Assembly: GCA_030849075.1 (NCBI GenBank)
Contig: JASAOO010003043.1
Span: 1-18,888 of the forward strand
DNA from: Zelonia costaricensis
Taxonomy: Eukaryota > Euglenozoa > Kinetoplastea > Trypanosomatida > Trypanosomatidae
Direction of reading: 5' to 3'
Length of the DNA stretch: 18,888 bases
Positions 1 to 7,478 of this stretch are shown here, one piece after another. A program made the translations under genes and the position numbers. The notes under the pieces are model-generated. The model searched no databases. It had not been told where the DNA came from and was given only the letters and a program-made list of their open reading frames with translations. Position 1 is the first letter of the stretch. Every line of letters starts with the position of its first letter.

Positions 1-128
1 GATGCTTGCATGACGGCGGCGGAGCTGATCGAGAAAGGGCCTAGAGGGGGTGCATACACAAGGTGGGGGGCGTGAGGGGGATGCTGAGAATCTGCTTCTT
101 GCCACCGCCCCGCCCGCCACTGCCCCAT
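1..128 (-). CDS. possible 5' end of a further minus-strand gene, cut by the window edge
   Basis: Going leftward from the SL acceptor at 180, the first ATG is at 128. Its frame has no stop before the window ends (about 42 codons). A second ATG in the same frame lies at 11, just after another pyrimidine tract and AG near 25. The translated residues before position 11 are rich in Pro, His and Arg and look like UTR, so the true start may be 11 or lie outside the window. This is an inference from position only; no protein family can be recognised. Confidence 0.2.
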   Translation of the reverse strand, partial: MGQWRAGRWQEADSQHPPHAPHLVYAPPLGPFSISSAAVMQA

Positions 129-179
129 TCCCCCCTCCAACTGCGAAGTCGAGACTCCTCACCGTGGATCGTCGAGATG

Positions 180-202
180 CTGAGAGAAGGGAGGGGGGGG
201 GG
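180..202 (-). promoter_or_regulatory. predicted SL trans-splice acceptor for the next gene to the left
   Basis: On the minus strand a dense C/T tract (202-182) runs directly into CAG, with AG at 181-180. No other AG occurs between 235 and 182. A second, longer pyrimidine-rich block at about 351-316, with AG near 308, is an alternative. Either would serve a minus-strand gene starting at or beyond the left edge. Confidence 0.5.
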
Positions 203-563
203 CGGCGGGAAGCGGCGCAGGGCGGACGATGCCAACTCGCGCAAACACGTAAGACACGCATCCAAACACACACACACACAACGTTCGATGGCATACAAGC
301 TGAGGGCTACACGAAGGAGGCCGAGAAAGGAGGAGGGGAGGGGGGGGGGAGGAGTCGGTGCGGAGGCGAAAACGCAAACACAAGCAGCGCCGCATCACAC
401 GATTGAATCTAAAGGCAGACGTGTTTGCGGCCGGCCGCGCCTTCACGCACGGCACAGCTGCCGTGAAGGGAGGCGGGAGGGCGATGGCATGCTTTCGTCA
501 CTTACGCCCCCCTCGCCTCCCTCTGCAGAGAGCGCCACGCCGAGCACGACTTGTGACAGACTT

Positions 564-587
564 ACACACACACGCACACACACACAC
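564..587. repeat. (CA)n microsatellite
   Basis: CA dinucleotides with one interrupting G, seen directly. It is read as GT repeats in the minus-strand transcript. Confidence 0.9.
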
Positions 588-963
588 GATATCTACGTAA
601 AGATGAAGGAAGCGACAAACACGGTGAAGGTGGATAGCCCCCACGTCGCCCAACGTGCGTGAGCGTGCGGGGTATGACGGAGGGGGACGGGGGAAACGCG
701 CGAACGAATCGGCGAGGGAAGGCAGGGGAGAAGGCGACCGGCAGCAGTCATGCGTTGCCCATCAGTGACACAGCCACCACGCAGCCGAGTTACGTCCCCA
801 CTTCCCCGCCTCCTCGACGCCTAGCCGCCCTCCTCGCCAGCGAAGACGAATGCAGACACGCGTGGAAGACGCGCGAGCGCACCGTGGACGCTCTCGTGAC
901 ACCACGGACAAGACGAGCAACAACGCACGAAGCGAATGAGGGAAGGGCGTCCCGACTGCCCCG

Positions 964-992
964 GTGCGTGTGTGCGTGTGCGTGTTTGTGTG
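964..992. repeat. imperfect (TG)n microsatellite
   Basis: GTG/CGTG units with a few C and T interruptions, in the spacer just after the unknown gene. Confidence 0.8.
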
Positions 993-1233
993 CTCTAAAG
1001 CGTGTTCTACAAAGAAGAAGCAACGTCAACCGGTCACACCCAAGAGCTACTCGGGTATGCGGAGGGAAGGGAAGAGAACGGGGGGGGGATGCAGGCTGGA
1101 CGAGTCCACCGCCGTTCCGCCTCCGCGTGGCCATGAGCGGCGGTAAGGCTGACCCACACAGAAGACATCACCGGGGGGGGGGGGAAGACTGATGATGGGT
1201 CAAGACGCCAAGCCGGGCGCTGCCATCAACACC

Positions 1234-4200
1234 CTACAACTCCGCATAGCGCTGCATCACTGCCGCGCTGTGGGCGCTGTCGATCAGCAGCTGCAGCTGC
1301 GACGTCGTCACGCGCACGGTGGAGACTTCCGTCGTGGTGGTGGTGCTGCAGCCGCCCGCGGCACCGTGCACGCTGCTGCTGACGCGACCGACGCTCACAC
1401 TTCCGCCACTGTGCGGCGAGCAGGCGGAGGAGAAGGCGGAAGGCGAAGAGGAAGACATCGCCGCCGGCCCCGTCCCCGACTTCTCCATGTGCACAAGTGC
1501 GGCTGCATCGAGCGAAGTATAGGATGCCGCTGACGCTGCTGCTGCTGCTGCGGCGGCGGCGGCGGCGGCGCGCGCGCGTGCACGAGCGGTGGCTTGCTCC
1601 TCTGCCATCCTCTTCGCGCGCTTCAGGGCCTCGAGTGGAGCGGCCATGCCTGCTGCCGCTGCTGCGGCGGCGTCGGCGCTGTCGATGGCGTTCGTGTCGT
1701 GCGACATCCCCGCCTCCCCACGCGGTGTGCTCCCCAGTCGATCAGGGCTGTAGCAGCACATGATGTCGGTGTAGCTCGTCACGCTGCGCTGCCGCTGCCG
1801 TGGGGTTGGGGCACCAGACCCCGCTGCGCCGGCATCGGCAGCCGCCACTTCCATTGCACGAGTAGCGGCAGTGGTCCCGCGACGGAGGCCACCAACGCCA
1901 CCACCGCGACGGCGGGAGCTCTGCGAGCTGTGACGAGGCAGCTGTGAGCGTGCGGACAAGCTCGGCCGCGCGCGCGAGGCGGCATCCTGCGTCGCGGTGG
2001 CGCACGACGGCGGAGGAGCCTTCAGCGTCGTGCGCGTCGACGTCGCGTTGGCCTTGCGGCCGCTACCAGCCACGGCGGAGTTCACGAACTGCGCGTTGCG
2101 CTTCGTGGCGGCGCCGCCGTGACTCGCGTTGAGCTCGTCGGTGTCGCGTGACCGCAGACCAGCTGCAGAGTGGTGCGGCGGCGAAACAGGGGCCGGCGAG
2201 TGGCTGCCGATGCCGGACGTGTTCGACTGCACCGATGGCACCCGCCGTGCCGCGTTCTCCTTGTCTGCGACGGCGTGTGTGAACTCTGCGGCGGGCGGCT
2301 GCGGCGTCGGCGATGGACTGCGCGATGCGCACGGCGACAGCGGCGCATGACCGTGTCCATCGGCGTCGCCTCCACGCACGTGCGCCTCCGCGGCTTGCCC
2401 GGTCGTGGTGAGCGTCGCTGGTGACGTCATCACGGTCGCTGCCGCCACACGCGTCTGCGGACCCGCACTGCGACTGCGGGAGCGCCGCAGGAGCACGACG
2501 AGCTCCTCGTCCGCACAGCCGCCCGTGTCGTGCCGCACCGCCACAGCAGACGTCGCACCACCGCCCTCGTGGGCCGCCTGCTGCGGTGGGGAGGGGGAGG
2601 TGGGGGGAGCGGCGTCCGCTGCGGCGCTGCTGCTGCCGCCATCGCGCCGGCACCGCCACACCGTCACCTTCTCCGTCGACACCGTCACTCGCTCCCCCTC
2701 GACGCACGTGGAGGTGGCCGTCGAGTTGATGTTGTCGCTCGTGTTGAGGACCGTCGGCAGTGTCGGTCGGCGCCTCTGCTGCTCCTCCGCCACCGTGGCG
2801 AGCAGCGTGCCCAAGACGTTGAGCTCGCGCTCATTCATGCGCTGGAACTCCCTCAGGAACGTCGTGCTCTCCTCCATCGAGATCATCGAGGACTGCGCGG
2901 CGGCGACGGTGTTGGCCGTCTTGCAGAGCGTCGCTGCACTGCGGGTGCTCGGGGTGGCGGACGGTGCTGCTGCTGCGGCTGCAGCCACCGCGAGGTCGCG
3001 CCCGCGGCGGTCAACAACGGCGCGGCGGGTCATGCCGCCTGTCGACGCCGATGCGGTGGACGACGAGGACGGAGATGCCGGCCCGCCCTGCGCCGCCGCC
3101 GCCGCCGACACAACAGGACGCGCCCGCGTTGGTGCGGAGGCGCTGCTGATCGTGGGGCGTGCCGTGGGTCGCGTACTGACGATGGGTCGGACAGTGGGCA
3201 CCGCGCCCGCCGCACTACGCGCCGTGCCCTCACGGCTATGGCTGCGGCGCGCACGAGCAGCAGCGGCAGCGGCGGCGGCGGCGGCTGCGGAAGAAGAAGT
3301 GGGCAATGCCACGGCGGAGGCGCTGCTCGGCACCCCATGCGGGCGACGGACGTGCACGCTGGACAGCGAGGCGGAGCGCACCAGGGGGGCTGCAGTGGCC
3401 GCCGCTGTCGTGCCCGACGGCATCCCCACCACCTCCGCCCTCCTCGACGCCGGTGCCGGTGCCGCTGCGGTAGCGGAGAAGGTCGACGAGGGCAGCCGCT
3501 GCAGGCGTGCGGCCGGGGCGCTGCTGCTCCGCGTGGCCGGCGCCGTCGTCGTGCGTGACAGCACGCGCCCGCGGCCACCGCTGCCGCCGCTGCTGTTGCC
3601 GTGCACCGACGCCGGCGCGGTGTCCACCACAGCGATCGGGGATGCCCGCATGACGGGACTGCGCCCGCCACTCGCCCCGCGCGTTGTGTGGATCGTGAAG
3701 GCGGTCGGCGTGTTCGAGCGCTGCCGGCGTGCAGGTGGCGCAGGGCCGGCGCCGTCCACCTTGCCCTCGCGAGCCGCTGCCGCCGACGGCTCACCCAGCG
3801 ACGCCCGCGACGTGCGCCGCTGGAATGGCGAGAGGACCGACGCGTCGGCAGGCGCCGCGGCAGAGGCGCTGCGGCGCCGCGCCGAGCCACCCGACGACGT
3901 CGACGACGCGGTGCGCGTCAGACGGGCCCGCTGCCGCTGGAGGCGGTCCTGTGCGGCGGCAGCGCCCGGCAGCTGCGAGGCCGCCATCGAAGTCGCGCCG
4001 GTGCGGCGGCTGTGGTTGTGGTGCAAGTCGGACGGACGCACGAGCTGCACTTGCGGGGGCCGCGCGCGGTGCTGCTGCTGCTGGTGCGGTGGTGGTGGCG
4101 GCTGGGACGTAGGCGCGTGAGTGTGCAAGGCGGTAGTGGTGCCGCTGCGGCCGTCCGAGGCAGCTGCTGGTGGCGCCTGCGGCCCCGGCCGGCGTGGCAT

Positions 4201-5475
4201 CGCGAGGAGCTCGGCCGAGAAGGGGGAGGGCCCGCCTGCGACGGCGGCACTGCGCAGTGTCGGCGCCGGTTGGAAGCAAGCAGCGGCTGCCGCGCTGCGA
4301 GTGCCGTGCGTGGCGGAGCGGCTGCGACGAGACGCCTGCTGTTGTTCGGGGGGCGACGCACATCCATGCACGCAACGCGAGGCTGCAGCGTGGCGGACGT
4401 CGTTGCTGTGCGTGTCCGCCTCGCGAAATCCCGGCGGTGTCGCCGCGGACGCCTCCATCGCCGGCGCCGCATCCCCAGTCGTGACGGTGGGTGCCGCAGG
4501 CGTGCGGCGCACCAGCACCGATCGTGGCGCCGCCGCCGCCGCCGCAGGAGCCGAAGGTGGGGGGGATAGGGAGTTCCAGGAGGGGGCGGGTGGCGCGTGA
4601 ACGTCGGCGTGCGACCTTACCGGATGCGGAGCCGCGAAGAGCCGATCCGCTGGCGTGGACGCGGCGTTAGCGGCGGCGGCGGGGTGCGCCACCACGGCGG
4701 CCTCCGGCGACGGGCTGCACGCGTCTGTCCGGCGGCTACTGCCGCTGTCACTGTTGGTGTTGCACGCCCCGGCGGCGGTCGTGCCCCGGCTGCTGCGTGT
4801 GGCGTGCGTGAGGACACACGAGGAGAAGGGGGAGGCACCGCGCAGCTCCTGCGAGGACGGCGGTTGCTGCTGCTGTTGTCGAGAATTAGAGTTGGCGCGC
4901 GCTGCCGTCGTAGCGGCGACTTGCGCCCGCAGCGCCGCTGTCGCTGTGGTCGCGGTGGTTGTGGTCGTCGTCGTGGGGGCCAACCGAATGGATGGGGAGC
5001 GCGGCTCGTCGCACTCTTCCTGATGCCGGTCGTCGGCGTCGGCGTCGGTGCCGTCCTGCGCGTCGCTGCTCGCCATCACGACGGGCGCTCTGATGGCGCG
5101 GCGACGCACCGCATCGGGCGCCGTGCACGTGCTCGCAGGCCCCGCCACTTCCGTCAGTGGCACGCGCGTCTGCCAGAAGTGAAGCGACTGCGTCTGATGC
5201 TGCGGCTGCGGCTGCGGTTGTGGATGGGGTTGGTGAGACGACTGAAGGCCACCCGCTGAGCGGGAGCGGGACTGCGACGTCCGCGGGCTGCCGCCGGCGT
5301 GGCTGTCGCTGCGGCCACGTGAGCGGCTGCCGGTTTGGGCGCTGTCGTAGCTCAGCCGCCGGCACGTCGACATCGGCGGTGATGGCGACGAGGCCACTGC
5401 CGCGGCATGGCGGGCGGGCAGGCGCCGTGGCCAGGCCTGGGATGGCGCGGGTGCTGCCGGCGCGGCCGCGTGCAT
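1234..5475 (-). CDS. large low-complexity protein of unknown function, 1413 aa
   Basis: I do not recognise this protein. It is rich in Ala, Ser, Pro, Arg, Thr and Gln. It has RS-type dipeptides near the N-terminus, a PQPQPQPQ run at about 81-93, Gln runs, many poly-Ala tracts (including an Arg/Ala stretch near the C-terminus) and RRSRSRSAG. One segment at about 863-905 stands out: it has mixed composition, looks helical (FLREFQRMNERELNVLG) and is followed by an acidic/Gln/Arg stretch, so it is the best candidate for a folded or binding region. DKENAARR at about 1071 contains a KEN tripeptide, the form of an APC/C degron, which may be chance. No membrane segment or enzyme motif is visible. The frame is open upstream to an ATG at 5583, but a strong SL acceptor at 5523 would remove that ATG from the mRNA. 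The first ATG after the acceptor is 5475, in the same frame; ATG 5373 is a later alternative. It is probably disordered, and may be a cytoskeletal or RNA-associated scaffold (guess only). The gene call rests on frame length, strand agreement and the acceptor. Confidence 0.8.
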   Translation of the reverse strand: MHAAAPAAPAPSQAWPRRLPARHAAAVASSPSPPMSTCRRLSYDSAQTGSRSRGRSDSHAGGSPRTSQSRSRSAGGLQSSHQPHPQPQPQPQHQTQSLHFWQTRVPLTEVAGPASTCTAPDAVRRRAIRAPVVMASSDAQDGTDADADDRHQEECDEPRSPSIRLAPTTTTTTTATTATAALRAQVAATTAARANSNSRQQQQQPPSSQELRGASPFSSCVLTHATRSSRGTTAAGACNTNSDSGSSRRTDACSPSPEAAVVAHPAAAANAASTPADRLFAAPHPVRSHADVHAPPAPSWNSLSPPPSAPAAAAAAPRSVLVRRTPAAPTVTTGDAAPAMEASAATPPGFREADTHSNDVRHAAASRCVHGCASPPEQQQASRRSRSATHGTRSAAAAACFQPAPTLRSAAVAGGPSPFSAELLAMPRRPGPQAPPAAASDGRSGTTTALHTHAPTSQPPPPPHQQQQHRARPPQVQLVRPSDLHHNHSRRTGATSMAASQLPGAAAAQDRLQRQRARLTRTASSTSSGGSARRRSASAAAPADASVLSPFQRRTSRASLGEPSAAAAREGKVDGAGPAPPARRQRSNTPTAFTIHTTRGASGGRSPVMRASPIAVVDTAPASVHGNSSGGSGGRGRVLSRTTTAPATRSSSAPAARLQRLPSSTFSATAAAPAPASRRAEVVGMPSGTTAAATAAPLVRSASLSSVHVRRPHGVPSSASAVALPTSSSAAAAAAAAAAARARRSHSREGTARSAAGAVPTVRPIVSTRPTARPTISSASAPTRARPVVSAAAAAQGGPASPSSSSTASASTGGMTRRAVVDRRGRDLAVAAAAAAAPSATPSTRSAATLCKTANTVAAAQSSMISMEESTTFLREFQRMNERELNVLGTLLATVAEEQQRRRPTLPTVLNTSDNINSTATSTCVEGERVTVSTEKVTVWRCRRDGGSSSAAADAAPPTSPSPPQQAAHEGGGATSAVAVRHDTGGCADEELVVLLRRSRSRSAGPQTRVAAATVMTSPATLTTTGQAAEAHVRGGDADGHGHAPLSPCASRSPSPTPQPPAAEFTHAVADKENAARRVPSVQSNTSGIGSHSPAPVSPPHHSAAGLRSRDTDELNASHGGAATKRNAQFVNSAVAGSGRKANATSTRTTLKAPPPSCATATQDAASRARPSLSARSQLPRHSSQSSRRRGGGVGGLRRGTTAATRAMEVAAADAGAAGSGAPTPRQRQRSVTSYTDIMCCYSPDRLGSTPRGEAGMSHDTNAIDSADAAAAAAAGMAAPLEALKRAKRMAEEQATARARARAAAAAAAAAAAASAASYTSLDAAALVHMEKSGTGPAAMSSSSPSAFSSACSPHSGGSVSVGRVSSSVHGAAGGCSTTTTTEVSTVRVTTSQLQLLIDSAHSAAVMQRYAEL

Positions 5476-5522
5476 GGCGTCAACGAGCACCCACGCAACC
5501 GAAGCGTGCACGTCACCGCCAC

Positions 5523-5558
5523 CTGAAGAGGCGATTAACGGAAAAGAAGAAAAGAGGA
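5523..5558 (-). promoter_or_regulatory. predicted SL trans-splice acceptor for the unknown 1413-aa gene
   Basis: On the minus strand a 19-nt uninterrupted pyrimidine tract (5558-5540) is followed 15 nt later by AG at 5524-5523. No AG occurs on this strand between 5680 and 5525, so this is the first acceptor available over about 155 nt. The 5' UTR would be about 47 nt and the first ATG is 5475. The tract lies inside the longer open frame, where it is read as hydrophobic codons resembling a signal peptide. Confidence 0.75.
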
Positions 5559-5780
5559 TTAATGCGAAGGCGACAGTCAACACGAGGTCGTCAGGGGGGA
5601 GCGGAGGCGACGAGGTTGAAGGCGGAGACGAGGGCGACGGTGTGCGTGTGTGTGTGTGGGTTGGGGTGTCCGAAGGTGCCTCGCCGTGAACAACAAGACC
5701 GCCAAGGGGGGGGGGGTGGAGAGGGGACGTGCCCTGTACACGTGCTCGATAGGGATTCTAAGCGTGTGTCGTCGTCGCCG

Positions 5781-5804
5781 TGTGCATGTGTGTGTGTGTG
5801 TGTG
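5781..5804. repeat. (TG)n microsatellite
   Basis: TG dinucleotides with one CA interruption near the left end, seen directly. Confidence 0.9.
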
Positions 5805-6111
5805 AGCGAGGGTGAGGGGGAGGCGGAGCAGCTGCTGCGTGTGTTGTGTGAACGCGGTGATGAGCGAAGAAGTGCGGGCGTATGGGCAAGATGGGTAAGA
5901 GTGTCCGAGAAGGAAGAAAATAGTGGATGTGAGCGCTGGCGATGGTGTTGATGTTGGGGGGTTGGTGGGAGAGGTGTGAGTGGGTGGGTGGGGGGAGGAG
6001 GCGTGACGAGGGACCGGACAACAGGGGGCTGTAGGCCGTGTGTGTCTCTGTGTGTGGGAGGGACTTCCTCCGCTGCAGTAGCGATGGTGCTGGGGCCCCC
6101 ACCGCACGGCG

Positions 6112-6144
6112 ACACACACACACACACACACACATACACACACA
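6112..6144. repeat. (CA)n microsatellite
   Basis: About 16 CA units with a single T interruption. It is complementary to the TG tracts at 5781-5804 and 7353-7372 in the same spacer. Confidence 0.92.
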
Positions 6145-6432
6145 GGGGCTCCGCAGCGCGTTCTGCAAGCACCAGGCACGCGTCATGAGAATAAGCTCGA
6201 TGCTCTCCACGAGGAAAGTGGAGACGCGCGATTCGTTTGTGGGGCGATGCTGGGGGATGCCTCCAGCGCGGCACTGGGGAATGAGAGGGGGGGGGGCTGA
6301 GTCAGACCGCCAGCTCCGGCCATCAATGCGGTGCTGGGAGGTCGTCAAGAGAGGGGGCGAGCCGTAGGCGGACGAGGAGGAGAAGCAAATGACTGGGTGG
6401 TCAGGAGCACCACAAACGGGGAAGGCGACGAA

Positions 6433-6451
6433 GGGGGGAGGGAGGGAGGGG
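6433..6451 (+). other. G-quadruplex-capable motif
   Basis: Four G runs of three or more separated by single A bases on the + strand, which is the template strand for these genes. The RNA copy would be C-rich. Confidence 0.6.
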
Positions 6452-6554
6452 AGCCGCGAAGGAGGAGACAGCCACGGCGCAGACGTGTCTCTGCGTGCGG
6501 GTGTGTTTGTTTGTAACAGAAAAAACAGCAGGAGTCTAGCACGGTGCACATCAG

Positions 6555-6598
6555 CACACACACACACACGCATCAACACACACACATCAGCATACACA
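6555..6598. repeat. interrupted (CA)n microsatellite
   Basis: Three CA blocks separated by short CATCA/CATCAG interruptions, suggesting an older, decayed repeat. Confidence 0.85.
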
Positions 6599-7062
6599 GA
6601 CAGAGGCGCGCCCTCCTTCCCTTCCCCAAAGACTACGCTCCCGGGGGGGGGGGGCGGGGTACAGAAGACAAGGAAAAACGACGAGATGGAAGTGCGCATG
6701 CACGGGCCATACGCGGACGGAGATCGAAAGGCCAGAGGGGAGGAGGAGGGGGGGGCGCCGCCAGTGTACCAGCCCGCCGAGCGCGTCTTTGCATGTGTGT
6801 GTGTGTACCCCCCCCCCCCCAATCACGAGGCCACCACACACAAGGAAGGCAGCAGGACACAGGAAGACGGAGGGCTCGGTGGACGGGGATGGGTGGGGGT
6901 GAGTGGGGTGCGAGACACCGAGCGGGGAGTGGCAAGGTCATCGGACACCACGCGCGGGGGAGGCGAAGAAGGTTTGGAGTACATCAGATGTGAAACAGCA
7001 ACAGACAAGACGGGGAGGAGAAGCGAAGTGAAGAAGCGGGAGGGCGGGTGGTGGTTTGAGGA

Positions 7063-7082
7063 GGGGAGGGAGGGAGGGAGGG
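7063..7082 (+). other. G-quadruplex-capable motif
   Basis: Five runs of three or four G separated by single A bases on the + strand, in the kinesin 3' spacer. Confidence 0.65.
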
Positions 7083-7352
7083 AACTGCTGCATCAACACG
7101 CACTCACCCCCCCCCCCCCACACACTTACGCAGACTCACGTACACACACGTCCAACACACAAGAGACGAAGAGATCGAAGACAGAGAGGGGAAGAACAAG
7201 TGAAAAGCGGCAAGTCGTACGTGCGCAACGAGCGGCGACGTGATGTCGCATGGCAGACGTCAGAGGGGGTCGGGGGGTGCGGGTGGGAGGGGTGGGGTGG
7301 TGGGTAGTCATGGTGGGTGTGGATGGACAGACAGGAAGAAGGAAAAGGGGGT

Positions 7353-7372
7353 TGTGTGTGTGTGTGTGTGTG
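7353..7372. repeat. (TG)n microsatellite
   Basis: About ten TG units, just after the kinesin stop in the transcribed direction. Confidence 0.9.
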
Positions 7373-7478
7373 CGCATGGAGGAAGGGCGGAAGCGGGCGG
7401 CAGCATCAGCGTCCGTCACCAAAAAGAGTCGACACAAGGGCCGTACGCGACGTGGCGCTGAGGGGGGGGGTGGGGGAC

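Larger units (their letters stand above)
184..1233. other. spacer / probable 3' UTR of the unknown 1413-aa gene
   Basis: About 1 kb lies between the stop at 1234 and the acceptor at 180. I see no convincing coding frame. It holds (CA)n tracts at 267-280 and 564-587, a TG tract at 964-992, several G runs on the + strand (C runs in the transcript), and a small inverted-repeat cluster at 440-525. Open frames here are made of Arg, Pro, His and Thr from repeats and are not supported. Confidence 0.7.
5525..7478. other. spacer / probable 3' UTR of the kinesin gene and upstream region of the next gene
   Basis: About 1.95 kb lies between the kinesin stop and the next acceptor. It holds TG tracts (5641-5658, 5781-5804, 6794-6806, 7353-7372), CA tracts (6112-6144, 6555-6598), C13 runs at 6808-6820 and 7107-7119, G runs, and two + strand G-quadruplex motifs. 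The segment at about 6145-6420 is noticeably less repetitive than its flanks. No supported gene. Confidence 0.7.

Noticed and set aside
63..662. 199-aa open frame on the + strand
   Set aside because: It is composed of repeat-derived His/Thr and Arg/Gly, on the strand opposite to all supported genes.
2251..2265. KEN-box degron in the unknown protein
   Set aside because: A three-residue match in a 1413-residue low-complexity protein is expected by chance often enough that it is not evidence. It is mentioned only in the gene entry.
2405..4120. 571-aa open frame on the + strand
   Set aside because: It lies wholly antisense to the 1413-aa gene, consists of Ala/Arg/Val/Cys expected from reading GC-rich codons backwards, and has no pyrimidine tract plus AG arrangement on its strand.
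5476..5583. Signal peptide at the start of the unknown gene
   Set aside because: The hydrophobic stretch coincides with the pyrimidine tract of the predicted acceptor, so it is probably not translated.
5758..6822. 354-aa open frame on the minus strand in the kinesin spacer
   Set aside because: Its translation is mostly His-Thr and Cys-Val runs from CA/TG repeats and Pro/Ser from C/T tracts. No ordinary protein composition; a spacer artefact.
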